From Zhihengliuella alba (lineage in GTDB: Bacteria; Actinomycetota; Actinomycetes; Actinomycetales; Micrococcaceae): a stretch of DNA of 64,000 nucleotides. The stretch spans positions 930,001 through 994,000 of the forward strand of contig NZ_BAABCJ010000001.1 of assembly GCF_039538765.1 (NCBI RefSeq). The letters run 5' to 3'. The notes under the pieces are model-generated. The model did not search any database and was not told the DNA's origin. It was given only the letters and a program-made list of their open reading frames with translations. Positions 8,954-17,321 of the stretch are shown here, piece after piece; position 1 is the stretch's first letter, and each line of letters begins with the position of its first letter. The translations under genes were made by a program, and so were the position numbers.

Positions 8954-10693
8954 TCAGTCCTCCCGGACGGGGACGATGTCCTCGACGTTCATGCGGGTCT
9001 TGTCCGCGGAGATGTCGTCCGGCTGCTCCTGGCTGGCCCGCTCGGCCTCCACGCGGGCGAGGTAGTGCCGCACCTCGCGGTCCACCTGGGCCGGGGACCA
9101 GCCCAGCAGCGGGGCCATGAGCTCGGCGACGACGGGCGCGGCGGAGACGCCGCGGTCCCACGCCTCGATGGAGATGCGGGTGCGCCGGGTCAGGACGTCG
9201 TGGATGTGCCGGGCGCCCTCGTGCAGCGTCGCGTACACGGCCTCGGCGGCCAGGTAGTCGTCGGCCCCCGGGAGCGGCTCGGCCAGCGAGCGGTCCGCGG
9301 CGATGAGGTCCAGCACGTCGCGCGCCATGGATCCGTAGCGCTGGAGCAGGTGCTCCACGCGGACCACGTGGACGCCCGCGGCCTGGGCCATGCGCGCCCG
9401 GCTGTTCCAGGCGGCACGGTAGCCCTCCGCGCCGAGGACGGGGATGGTGTCGGTGCAGGAGGCCGGGGCGTTGATGTCCATGCTGCGCACGGCCTCGTCC
9501 ACGGCGTCCTTGGCCATGATCCGGTAGGTCGTGTACTTGCCGCCGGCGACCACCACCAGACCCGGGACGGGGTGGGTGACCACGTGCTCGCGGGAGAGCT
9601 TCGCCGTCGAGTCGCTCTCGCCGGCCAGCAGCGGGCGCAGCCCCGCGTAGACGCCCTCGACGTCCTCGCGGGTCAGGGGCCGCTTGAGGACCTTGTTCAC
9701 GTGCTCCAGCACGTAGTCGATGTCCTTGCTGGACGCGGCCGGATGCGCCTTGTCCAGCGTCCAGTCGGTGTCCGTGGTGCCGATGATCCAGTGCCGTCCC
9801 CACGGGATGACGAAGAGCACGGACTTCTCGGTGCGCAGGATCAGGCCGACGGTGGACTGGAAGCGGTCGCGCGGGACCACCAGGTGGATGCCCTTCGACG
9901 CGCGCACGCGCAGCTGGCCGCGGTCGGTCACCATGTCCTGGGTCTCGTCGGTCCAGACGCCGGTGGCGTTGATGATCTGCTTGGCCTTGGCCTGGAACCG
10001 CTCGCCGGTCTCCTGGTCCTCCAGGACCGCGCCGACCACGCGCTCGCCCTCGCGGAGGAAGTCGACGACCTTGAGCCGGTTGGCGGCCGCCGCGCCGTAC
10101 TTGGCGGCGGTGCGGACGATGTCGACGACGAGCCGGGCGTCGTCGACCTGCGCGTCGTAGTAGCGGATGGAGCCGACGAGCGCGTCGTCGCGCAGGGAGG
10201 GCGCCGCCTTGAGGGTGCCCTTGTGCGAGAGGTGCCGGTGCAGGGGCACGCCGCGGCTGTGCCCGGAGGCCATGGAGAGCGCGTCGTAGAGCGCGATGCC
10301 GGCGCCCACGTAGGGCCGCTCGACGATCCGCTTGGTCAGCGGGTACAGGAACGGGACGGGTCGGACCAGGTGCGGTGCGATGCGGTCCATGAGCAGGCCG
10401 CGCTCCTGGAGCGCCTCGCGGACCAGGCCGAAGTCCAGCATCTCCAGGTAGCGCAGGCCGCCGTGGATGAGCTTGGAGGAGCGCGACGACGTGCCGGAGG
10501 CCCAGTCGCGGGCCTCGACGATGCCCACGCGCAGGCCGCGGGTGGCCGCGTCGAGCGCGGTGCCGGCGCCGACGATCCCGCCGCCGACGATGAGCACGTC
10601 GAGCTCGCCGCCGGGGCTGGCCGACGCCTTGAGCGCCTCTATCGACTCGGCCCGCTCCTGGGGGCCCAACGTTCCTGACCGAGTCGCTGCCAT
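8954..10693 (-). CDS. glpD: Aerobic glycerol-3-phosphate dehydrogenase
   Basis: This FAD enzyme oxidises sn-glycerol-3-phosphate to dihydroxyacetone phosphate at the membrane and passes electrons to quinone. It has 579 residues, matching the family. The FAD-binding dinucleotide motif GGGIVGAGTALDA starts at about residue 36. The SSRSSKLIHGGLRYLE block is diagnostic, as are INATGVWTDE and the WIIGTTDTDW region. The C-terminal domain contains the usual helical bundle. It starts two bases after the guaB3 stop, so the two genes very probably share a transcript. No glpF, glpK or regulator lies beside it. Confidence 0.96.
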   Translation of the reverse strand: MAATRSGTLGPQERAESIEALKASASPGGELDVLIVGGGIVGAGTALDAATRGLRVGIVEARDWASGTSSRSSKLIHGGLRYLEMLDFGLVREALQERGLLMDRIAPHLVRPVPFLYPLTKRIVERPYVGAGIALYDALSMASGHSRGVPLHRHLSHKGTLKAAPSLRDDALVGSIRYYDAQVDDARLVVDIVRTAAKYGAAAANRLKVVDFLREGERVVGAVLEDQETGERFQAKAKQIINATGVWTDETQDMVTDRGQLRVRASKGIHLVVPRDRFQSTVGLILRTEKSVLFVIPWGRHWIIGTTDTDWTLDKAHPAASSKDIDYVLEHVNKVLKRPLTREDVEGVYAGLRPLLAGESDSTAKLSREHVVTHPVPGLVVVAGGKYTTYRIMAKDAVDEAVRSMDINAPASCTDTIPVLGAEGYRAAWNSRARMAQAAGVHVVRVEHLLQRYGSMARDVLDLIAADRSLAEPLPGADDYLAAEAVYATLHEGARHIHDVLTRRTRISIEAWDRGVSAAPVVAELMAPLLGWSPAQVDREVRHYLARVEAERASQEQPDDISADKTRMNVEDIVPVRED

Positions 10694-10695
10694 GT

Positions 10696-11841
10696 TTACC
10701 TCGCTTGGTAGGGGGAGACGATGACTTCCACGCGCTGGAACTCCTTCAGGTCGGAGTAGCCGGTGGTGGCCATGGAGCGGCGCAGCGCGCCGACCAGGTT
10801 CGAGGTCCCGTTGGTGTGGTGGGACGGCCCGTAGAGGATCTCCTGCAGCGGGCCCACGCTGCCGACATGCACCCGGTCGCCGCGCGGCATGTCCGGGTGG
10901 GTGGCCTCCAGGCCCCAGTGCCAGCCGCGGCCGGGGGCCTCCTCGGCGCGCGCGAGCGCGGTGCCGAGCATGACGGCGTCGGCGCCCATGGCGAACGCCT
11001 TGACCACGCTGCCGCCGTAGCCCATGCCGCCGTCGGCGATGACGTGGACGTACCGGCCACCGGACTCCTCGATGTAGTCGCGGCGGGCCGCGGCGACGTC
11101 GGAGATGGCCGTGGCCATGGGGACGTGGATGCCGGTGGCCTGGCGGTTGGCGCCGGTGGCGGCCCCGCCGAAGCCGACGAGCACGCCCGCCGCGCCGGTG
11201 CGCATCAGGTGCAGCGCCGGGGTGTAGCCGGCGACGCCGCCGACGATCACCGGGACGTCGAGCTCGTAGATGAACTGCTTGAGGTTCAGCGGCTCCTGGT
11301 TCTGCGAGACGTGCTCGGCGGAGACCGTGGTGCCGCGGATGACGAAGAGGTCGACGCCGGCATCCACGACCGTCTTGTAGTGCTCCTGGGTGCGCTGCGG
11401 GGTCAGGGACCCGGCGACGACGACGCCGGACTCGCGGACCTCCGCCAGGCGCGCGGTGATCAGCTCGGGCTGGATGGGGGCGGCGTAGAGCTCCTGCAGC
11501 CGCTGGGTGACGGCCGGGTTGAAGTTCCCGCTGGTCTCCGCCTCGAGGGAGGCGATCTCCGCGAGGACGGGCTCCGGGTCCTCGTAGCGGGTCCAGAGGC
11601 CCTCGAGGTTCAGCACGCCCAGGCCGCCGAGCTGGCCGAGCATGATGGCGGTCCGCGGGCTCATGACGGAGTCCATGGGCGCGCCGATGATGGGCGCGCC
11701 GAACTGGAAGGCATCGATCTGCCAGCTGACGGACACGTCCTGCGGGTCGCGCGTGCGACGGCTGGGGACGATCGCGATGTCGTCCAGCGAGTAGGCCCGT
11801 GTCCCGCGCTTGCCGCGGCCGATTTCGATCTCGTTCATCAC
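10696..11841 (-). CDS. guaB3: GuaB3-family IMP dehydrogenase-related protein
   Basis: This 381-residue protein has the TIM-barrel of the IMPDH/GMP-reductase superfamily and no CBS domains. The N-terminus RGTRAYSLDDIAIVPSRRTRDP and APMDSVMSPRTAIMLGQLGGLG are typical of GuaB3. The catalytic-loop Cys motif GSIC of IMPDH is not found; the equivalent region reads VIRGTTVSAEHVS. The barrel continues with IADGGMGYGG and HVGSVGPLQEILYGP. GuaB3 proteins are common in actinobacteria and cyanobacteria and their activity has been debated. Together with guaB and guaA nearby, a role in the IMP-XMP-GMP branch is likely. The next gene, glpD, begins two bases downstream. Confidence 0.92.
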   Translation of the reverse strand: MMNEIEIGRGKRGTRAYSLDDIAIVPSRRTRDPQDVSVSWQIDAFQFGAPIIGAPMDSVMSPRTAIMLGQLGGLGVLNLEGLWTRYEDPEPVLAEIASLEAETSGNFNPAVTQRLQELYAAPIQPELITARLAEVRESGVVVAGSLTPQRTQEHYKTVVDAGVDLFVIRGTTVSAEHVSQNQEPLNLKQFIYELDVPVIVGGVAGYTPALHLMRTGAAGVLVGFGGAATGANRQATGIHVPMATAISDVAAARRDYIEESGGRYVHVIADGGMGYGGSVVKAFAMGADAVMLGTALARAEEAPGRGWHWGLEATHPDMPRGDRVHVGSVGPLQEILYGPSHHTNGTSNLVGALRRSMATTGYSDLKEFQRVEVIVSPYQAR

Positions 11842-11983
11842 GCCGTCAGCCTATCAGCGCAGCCCTCGCGGGCCGGATTCCCGCGGGCCGGGGCCTCCCG
11901 ATGAAGCCGACGCCGCCGGCCGGCCCGCGTCCCGTGCCGTGGCCGGGGCGTGTTGCCGTGGCTCGGTCCGGAGCCGACACCGG

Positions 11984-13318
11984 TCAGCCCTCCGCCGGGT
12001 TCCCGCCGGCCGTGGGCGCCTCGAGGCCGAGGACGGCCGTGCGCAGCGCGCGGGCGGCCGCCTCCTCCCCGTCGGCGAGCCGCGAGATCCGCTCCGCCAG
12101 GGAGGCGAAGTAGCGCAGCCGCGCGTCCTCGCCCGTGCCCGCGGCGGCGGGCGTCAGCTCGGCGGCCAGCGCGTCCCACTCCCCCGCCAGGTCCGCGTAG
12201 GCCGGGGCGCACGCGGCGAGCGGCTCGAGGCCGGGCAGGGCCCCGGCCTCGGTCAGGAACTCGGCGTAGAGCCCGCGGAGGCCGCCGCGGCCGGCGAAGC
12301 GGCCGTTGGCGAAGAACTCGGCGACCATCCCGAGGCCGCCGGCGAGCCGCTCATCGGTGCCGAACAGGGCCGGCCAGTCGCGCTGGCCCGTGCCCGTGAG
12401 CCGCTCGGCCCAGGTGCGCATCCCGGCGACGCCGAAGTTCTTGGCGAAGTGCGCGGGGATCCCCTGCAGCTCGGTCTCGCCGAGGAGGCGCCCGGTGGTC
12501 TCGGCGACGGCCTCGACCACGGCGGCGCGCAGGTGCTCCGGGCGCGGCGACAGCGGCTCCGGCACCCAGGCCTGCCAGTGCCGGTCCTTCTTCCGGCGCG
12601 AGCGCGCCGCCGAGAGCTGCCCGGGGCGCAGCAGCTGCAGCTCCCCGGAGCCGTCGTCCACCAGGTACTTGCCGGACTCGTCCTCGCCGAGGACGGCGAG
12701 ATCCACGGACTCGGCGTCCTCCGCGCTGCCGGTGGCCTTGACCCACGGCAGCATCGACTCGGTGACGCGGACGACGACGGCGCGGCCGGCGTCGAGCGCC
12801 TCGTCCAGGTGCTGCTGGGCGAGCTTGGCGCTGGAGGTGTGGGTCTGCCGCACCGGCACGCCGAGGCGGCCGATGAGGTTCTCGACGTACGGCTCCGGGT
12901 GCGCCCGCGTCACCACGGTGGCGGTGACGCCGGAGTCGTAGTCGAAGGTGAAGACCATGAAGCCGATGCCGCCGCCGAGCCCGGCGAGCAGCGCCTGGCT
13001 CGGCGCCTGCCCGGTGGCCGGGTCGGTGACGCCGGCCTGGGTCAGGACGCGCTGCCACAGGCCGGCGTCGTACTGGACCACGTCCCCGGGCGCGGGGTAC
13101 TCGGGCAGGTCCGCGCCGTCGTCGTACCCCTCCCCGGGCGAGGACGGCGCGCCGGGCCGGGCCGGGCGGTTCCCGCCGCGCTCGGGGGCGCCGGCGAGGA
13201 CCGCCTTGCGCGCCTGCGTGTACGTCTCCTCGGTGCGCGCCATGCGCTCGCGGGCGAGCTTCTGGAGCTGCTTGGGGGTCAGGTCGGGGGCGCCGGTGCG
13301 CTTGCGGGGGGCGGGCAT
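11984..13318 (-). CDS. BtrH-N/DUF4872-like protein
   Basis: The 444-residue soluble product has no signal peptide. After a basic N-terminus, residues 75-200 resemble the BtrH N-terminal fold (an acyl-transfer cysteine-protease fold named from butirosin biosynthesis), recognised by LLAGLGGGIGFMVFTFDYD. The C-terminal half, all-helical, resembles DUF4872. The Cys that opens the BtrH fold seems absent: the aligned stretch is QYDAGLWQRVL, with no Cys. The gene starts seven bases after the guaB stop, suggesting cotranscription. Family assignment is from memory of the motif and is moderately sure. The function is unknown. Confidence 0.55.
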   Translation of the reverse strand: MPAPRKRTGAPDLTPKQLQKLARERMARTEETYTQARKAVLAGAPERGGNRPARPGAPSSPGEGYDDGADLPEYPAPGDVVQYDAGLWQRVLTQAGVTDPATGQAPSQALLAGLGGGIGFMVFTFDYDSGVTATVVTRAHPEPYVENLIGRLGVPVRQTHTSSAKLAQQHLDEALDAGRAVVVRVTESMLPWVKATGSAEDAESVDLAVLGEDESGKYLVDDGSGELQLLRPGQLSAARSRRKKDRHWQAWVPEPLSPRPEHLRAAVVEAVAETTGRLLGETELQGIPAHFAKNFGVAGMRTWAERLTGTGQRDWPALFGTDERLAGGLGMVAEFFANGRFAGRGGLRGLYAEFLTEAGALPGLEPLAACAPAYADLAGEWDALAAELTPAAAGTGEDARLRYFASLAERISRLADGEEAAARALRTAVLGLEAPTAGGNPAEG

Positions 13319-13325
13319 GTCCGGG

Positions 13326-14831
13326 TTACCGCGACTTATAGTTCGGGGCCTCGACGGTCATCATGATGTCGTGCGGGTGCGACTCCTTGAGGCCCGCCGC
13401 CGTGATGCGCACGAACTTGCCGCGTTCCTTGAGCTCCGGGATGGTGCGTCCGCCCACGTAGAACATGGTCTGGCGCAGCCCGCCGACCAGCTGGTGCGCG
13501 ACGGCGGAGAGCGGGCCGCGGTACGGGACCTGGCCCTCGATGCCCTCGGGGATCAGCTTCTCGTCCGAGGGCGCGTCCGCCTGGAAGTAGCGGTCCTTCG
13601 AGTAGGAGGTGTTCTTGCCGCGAGTCTGCATGGCGCCGAGGGAGCCCATGCCGCGGTAGGTCTTGAACTGCTTGCCGTTCATGAACACCAGGTCGCCCGG
13701 GGACTCGGCGGTGCCGGCGAGCAGCGAGCCGAGCATGACGGAGTCGGCGCCGGCCACGAGGGCCTTGCCGATGTCGCCGGAGTGCTGCAGGCCGCCGTCG
13801 GCGATGACGGGCACGCCGGCCGGGATGGCGGCCTTGGCGGACTCGTGGATGGCGGTGACCTGCGGGACGCCGACGCCGGCGACGATGCGGGTGGTGCAGA
13901 TGGAGCCCGGGCCGACGCCGACCTTGATGGCGTCCGCGCCCGCGTCGATGATGGCCTGCGCGCCCTCGCGGGTGGCGGCCTGGCCGCCGATGACGTCCAC
14001 GTGGGCGGCGGCCGGGTCCTTCTTCAGGCGGGCGATCATGTCCAGCACGCCCTGGCTGTGGCCGTTGGCGGTATCGACCACGAGGACGTCGACGCCCGCG
14101 TCGACCAGCGCCATCGCGCGCTCGTAGCCCTCGCCGAAGAAGCCGACGGCGGCGCCGACGCGCAGGCGGCCCTGGTCGTCCTTGGTGGCCTGCGGGTACT
14201 GCTCGGCCTTGTCGAAGTCCTTGACGGTGATCAGGCCCTGGAGGATGCCCTCGTCGTCCACCAGCGGGAGCTTCTCGATGCGGTTCTCCCCCAGCAGGCG
14301 CTGGACCTCGGCCGGCTCGACGCCCACTTTGGCCGTGATCAGCGGCATCGGGGTCATCTTCTCGTAGACCTTGGTGGTCGCGAACTCCTCGCGCGGGACG
14401 AAGCGGATGTCGCGGTTGGTGATCAGGCCGAGGAGCTTCTTGTCCTGGTCTACCACGGGCAGGCCGGAGACCCGGTAGTGGCCGCAGAGGTCGTCCAGGT
14501 CCAGCAGGCTCGCGTCCGGGGTGATGGTGACCGGGTCGGTGATCATGCCGGACTCGGAGCGCTTGACCTTGTCCACCTGGCGGGCCTGGTCGTCGATCGA
14601 GAGGTTCCGGTGGATGATGCCGATGCCGCCCTGGCGCGCCAGCGCGATCGCCATCGGCGCCTCGGTCACGGTGTCCATCGCGGCGGAGACCAGCGGCATG
14701 TTCAGGCTGATGCGCTTGGTCAGGCGCGTTGCCGTGTCGGCCTCCGAGGGGATCACATCCGTGGGGCCGGGCAGCAGCAGCACGTCGTCGTAGGTGAGGC
14801 CTTCGAGGGCGAACGGGTTGAACTCAGACAC
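13326..14831 (-). CDS. guaB: IMP dehydrogenase
   Basis: The enzyme oxidises IMP to XMP with NAD, the committed step of GMP synthesis. Its 501 residues contain a TIM barrel interrupted by two CBS domains at about residues 95-210 (MITDPVTITPDASL and MPLITAKVGVEPAEV). The catalytic loop GVGPGSICTTRIV places the active Cys at 312. The flap region MGSLGAMQTRG and EGIEGQVPYRGPL is present. The start is GTG at 14831, behind GAAAGG. The 88 bp upstream, before the acyltransferase stop, should hold its promoter. It heads the run guaB, BtrH-like, guaB3, glpD. Confidence 0.97.
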   Translation of the reverse strand: MSEFNPFALEGLTYDDVLLLPGPTDVIPSEADTATRLTKRISLNMPLVSAAMDTVTEAPMAIALARQGGIGIIHRNLSIDDQARQVDKVKRSESGMITDPVTITPDASLLDLDDLCGHYRVSGLPVVDQDKKLLGLITNRDIRFVPREEFATTKVYEKMTPMPLITAKVGVEPAEVQRLLGENRIEKLPLVDDEGILQGLITVKDFDKAEQYPQATKDDQGRLRVGAAVGFFGEGYERAMALVDAGVDVLVVDTANGHSQGVLDMIARLKKDPAAAHVDVIGGQAATREGAQAIIDAGADAIKVGVGPGSICTTRIVAGVGVPQVTAIHESAKAAIPAGVPVIADGGLQHSGDIGKALVAGADSVMLGSLLAGTAESPGDLVFMNGKQFKTYRGMGSLGAMQTRGKNTSYSKDRYFQADAPSDEKLIPEGIEGQVPYRGPLSAVAHQLVGGLRQTMFYVGGRTIPELKERGKFVRITAAGLKESHPHDIMMTVEAPNYKSR

Positions 14832-14919
14832 AGGGGGGCCTTTCGCGAGCCAGAGGAGGGTGATTACATCCTAGAACGCGTGCACGGGGCGACGCATTCC
14901 TACCCGTCGGCCGGTGCCT

Positions 14920-17007
14920 CTACCACCCCAGCGCCGCGGTCAGGCGCTGCTCGAACACGCGCGCGAGCGTCTGGGCGTAGGTGCGGGTGATGTGATCTTC
15001 GTCCCGGATGGTGATCACGTTGCCGATCACGGCGCGGCAGGTGCCCTCGACGCAGAACTGGTCCGTCATGTCGAAGAAGCTCAGCTCGTCCGGGAGCCGG
15101 CCGGCGTCGACCTGCGCCTGCAGCGCGTCCAGCGGGTTCTCCGCGGCGAGCAGCTGCTCCTGCGGCAGCCCGCACGCCTCGGCGCCGCGCATGTCCACGC
15201 ACTCGGGGACGGCGTAGGTGTAGCGGGGGGTGTCCCGCACGCCGGCGACCTGGATGCCGGCCTCGGCGAACGGCAGGACGGACTCCACGTATCCATCGGC
15301 GACCCGCTCCTGCTCGGCGGGGGTGCGCCCGGCGTCGTCCGGGTACTTGGCGGTGTGGGAGGCGACGGTGACGACGGCGTCCGGGCGGTGCTCCAGGACG
15401 TAGCCGGTGGCGGCCTCGATGAAGTCGTTGCAGCGCTCGGTGCGGTCCGGGCCGGTGGTGCCGAACCGGCAGGAAGGCTCGTGGATCATGATCCACGCCC
15501 AGTCGTTCCCCACCGCGGCCGGGTGCAGGGCGGTGCTCCAGTGCTGGGCGTGGGAGTCGCCGAGGACGATGACGAACTTCTCGGCCGTCGCCGGGTCCCC
15601 GAACTGCTTGCAGAACTCGATCCGCTCGTCCGCCGGGGCGTAGGAGTTCAGGCACGCCCCGCCGACGTTGGCCCACTCCTCGTCCAGCGATGTGGACAGC
15701 GGCAGGACGGCGGCTTCGGCGCTCGGCTCCCCGGCGAAGCCCGACTGGAGCGCGGCCGCGCCGGGGTTGTCGGCGGCCGTCTGGCTGGCGGCGGCGTCCT
15801 CGAACGCCTCCACCCGGTTCTGCCAGCTGTTCAGCGGCAGGAGCACCAGCCCGATCAGGGCGGCCAGGACCAGCGAGAGCCGGCGGCGGCGCTGGGTGGG
15901 CCAGTGCCACTGGTGGAAGGGGGTCTCCACGATCTTGGTGGTGGCCCAGGCCAGGGCCAGGGAGAGGCCGATGACGGCGGTGCCGCCGAGCCAGCCGGCG
16001 CTGTCCAGCCCGTTGGTGACCAGGTAGATCACGAGGATGGGCCAGTGCCAGAGGTAGAGCGCGTAGGAGATGTCGCCCAGCCGGATGAGAGGCCGGGTGG
16101 AGAGCAGCCGGTCCGCCCCGAGCGGGTGGCCGGTGGCGCCGGAGCCGACGATCAGGGCCGCGGCCAGGGTCGGCCAGAGGCCCACGTAGCCGGGGAACGA
16201 GGCCTCGACCTGGAGCAGGATGCCGCAGGAGAGCATGGCGAGCAGCCCGGTCCAGCCCATGGCGACGCGTAGCAGGACCGGGAGCCGCTCCATCCAGGGC
16301 AGGGCGACGACCAGCAGGGAGCCCAGCGCGAACTCCCACAGGCGGGCGCCGGTGTCGAAGTACGCCCAGGTCTGGCGGGTGGCCGTGATGTAGACCGAGT
16401 ACGCCAGGGAGAGGAGGAAGACCGAGCCGAACACGCCGGCGAGGACGGGCCGGAAGCCGAGGCCCGGCCGGCGGCGCCCGAGGGCCCGCCAGAGCAGGGC
16501 CGCGCCGGCGATGAGGAGCGGCCAGAGCACGAAGACCTGGCCCTGGATGCTCAGCGACCAGAAGTGCTGCAGCGGGCTGGCGGTGGCGTGGTCCGCCGCG
16601 TAGTAGTCGACCGAGCCGAGGGCCAGGTTCCAGTTCTGGACGTAGAAGAGACTGGAGACGGTCTGGCTGGCCACGTCCTCCCAGCGCGTGCGGGGCAGCA
16701 GCGAGACGGTGGCGGCGAGCACGGCCAGCAGCACCACGATCGCCGCGGGCAGCAGCCCCCGGAGCCGGTTGAGCCAGTAGCGGACCAGCTCCAGCGGGCG
16801 GCCGGACTCGACCCGGTACGTGAAGGAGACCGTCAGCAGGAAGGCCGAGAGCAGCAGGAACACGTCCACGCCGCCGGAGACCTTGCCGAGCCAGACGTGG
16901 TACAGCACCACCATGAGCACGGCGAAGGCCCGCAGCCCTTGGACCTCCGGCCGGTACGCTGGCTTCGCGACGGCCGCGGCCTGCGGCAGAGGGGTGCTGA
17001 CGGGCAT
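14920..17007 (-). CDS. Acyltransferase-3/SGNH fusion (OafA/YrhL-like)
   Basis: This 695-residue integral membrane O-acyltransferase probably acetylates a cell-surface glycan. The N-terminal acyltransferase-3 domain starts with YRPEVQGLRAFAVLMVVLYH (His37 being the family His), followed by about ten membrane helices and the YALYLWHWPILV motif. After about residue 400 an extracytoplasmic SGNH domain begins: its nucleophile block is VLGDSHAQHW and its Asp-His pair lies in DEDHITRTYA near the C-terminus. Four Cys residues in the SGNH part could form disulfides. GGAAG precedes the ATG. It is isolated from other glycan genes. Confidence 0.9.
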   Translation of the reverse strand: MPVSTPLPQAAAVAKPAYRPEVQGLRAFAVLMVVLYHVWLGKVSGGVDVFLLLSAFLLTVSFTYRVESGRPLELVRYWLNRLRGLLPAAIVVLLAVLAATVSLLPRTRWEDVASQTVSSLFYVQNWNLALGSVDYYAADHATASPLQHFWSLSIQGQVFVLWPLLIAGAALLWRALGRRRPGLGFRPVLAGVFGSVFLLSLAYSVYITATRQTWAYFDTGARLWEFALGSLLVVALPWMERLPVLLRVAMGWTGLLAMLSCGILLQVEASFPGYVGLWPTLAAALIVGSGATGHPLGADRLLSTRPLIRLGDISYALYLWHWPILVIYLVTNGLDSAGWLGGTAVIGLSLALAWATTKIVETPFHQWHWPTQRRRRLSLVLAALIGLVLLPLNSWQNRVEAFEDAAASQTAADNPGAAALQSGFAGEPSAEAAVLPLSTSLDEEWANVGGACLNSYAPADERIEFCKQFGDPATAEKFVIVLGDSHAQHWSTALHPAAVGNDWAWIMIHEPSCRFGTTGPDRTERCNDFIEAATGYVLEHRPDAVVTVASHTAKYPDDAGRTPAEQERVADGYVESVLPFAEAGIQVAGVRDTPRYTYAVPECVDMRGAEACGLPQEQLLAAENPLDALQAQVDAGRLPDELSFFDMTDQFCVEGTCRAVIGNVITIRDEDHITRTYAQTLARVFEQRLTAALGW

Positions 17008-17321
17008 CGAGGTGGTCTTCCTGCAGGGGACGGTTTCGGTGCGCCGGCGGCTGGATCGCGCGCGGCCCGACGTCCAATTTTACCAGTGCGGTTCCAGTCG
17101 GCCCCGGAGCAGCCCGTCCCTCCGAGGCCTCCCGATGCCCGTCCCGGGGCTGACTGGGGGCTGACTGGGGAGCTTGTCGGCGCCGTGCGCGGCGGGACTC
17201 GCCCTCCACACCCGCGGACGGACGACGCCGGCGCGCCGCCCGCGTGGGGCGACGCGCCGGCGTCGTGGTGGAGCCTGCGCGTCCCGCCGCGCCTGCCCCG
17301 ACGGGGCGCGGCGGACGGGGG
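17008..17321. other. Intergenic region with paired hairpins
   Basis: These 314 bp lie between the gguB-like stop and the acyltransferase start and hold no credible gene. The gguB-proximal half contains two hairpins, listed separately. The other half is the presumed acyltransferase promoter region, in which I see no convincing -35/-10 pair. A short direct repeat TGACTGGGGGCTGACTGGGG lies at about 17151-17170. Confidence 0.5.
17222..17314 (-). terminator. Composite two-hairpin terminator, copy 1
   Basis: Hairpin A pairs ACGACGCCGGCGCG (17222-17235) with CGCGCCGGCGTCGT (17253-17266) around a 17-base loop. Hairpin B, 17 bp closer to the gene, pairs CCGCCGCG (17284-17291) with CGCGGCGG (17307-17314), plus CCCC/GGGG inside. 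The pair stands directly after the stop of the gguB-like gene. The same arrangement recurs after groEL at 38922-39017. Confidence 0.65.
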
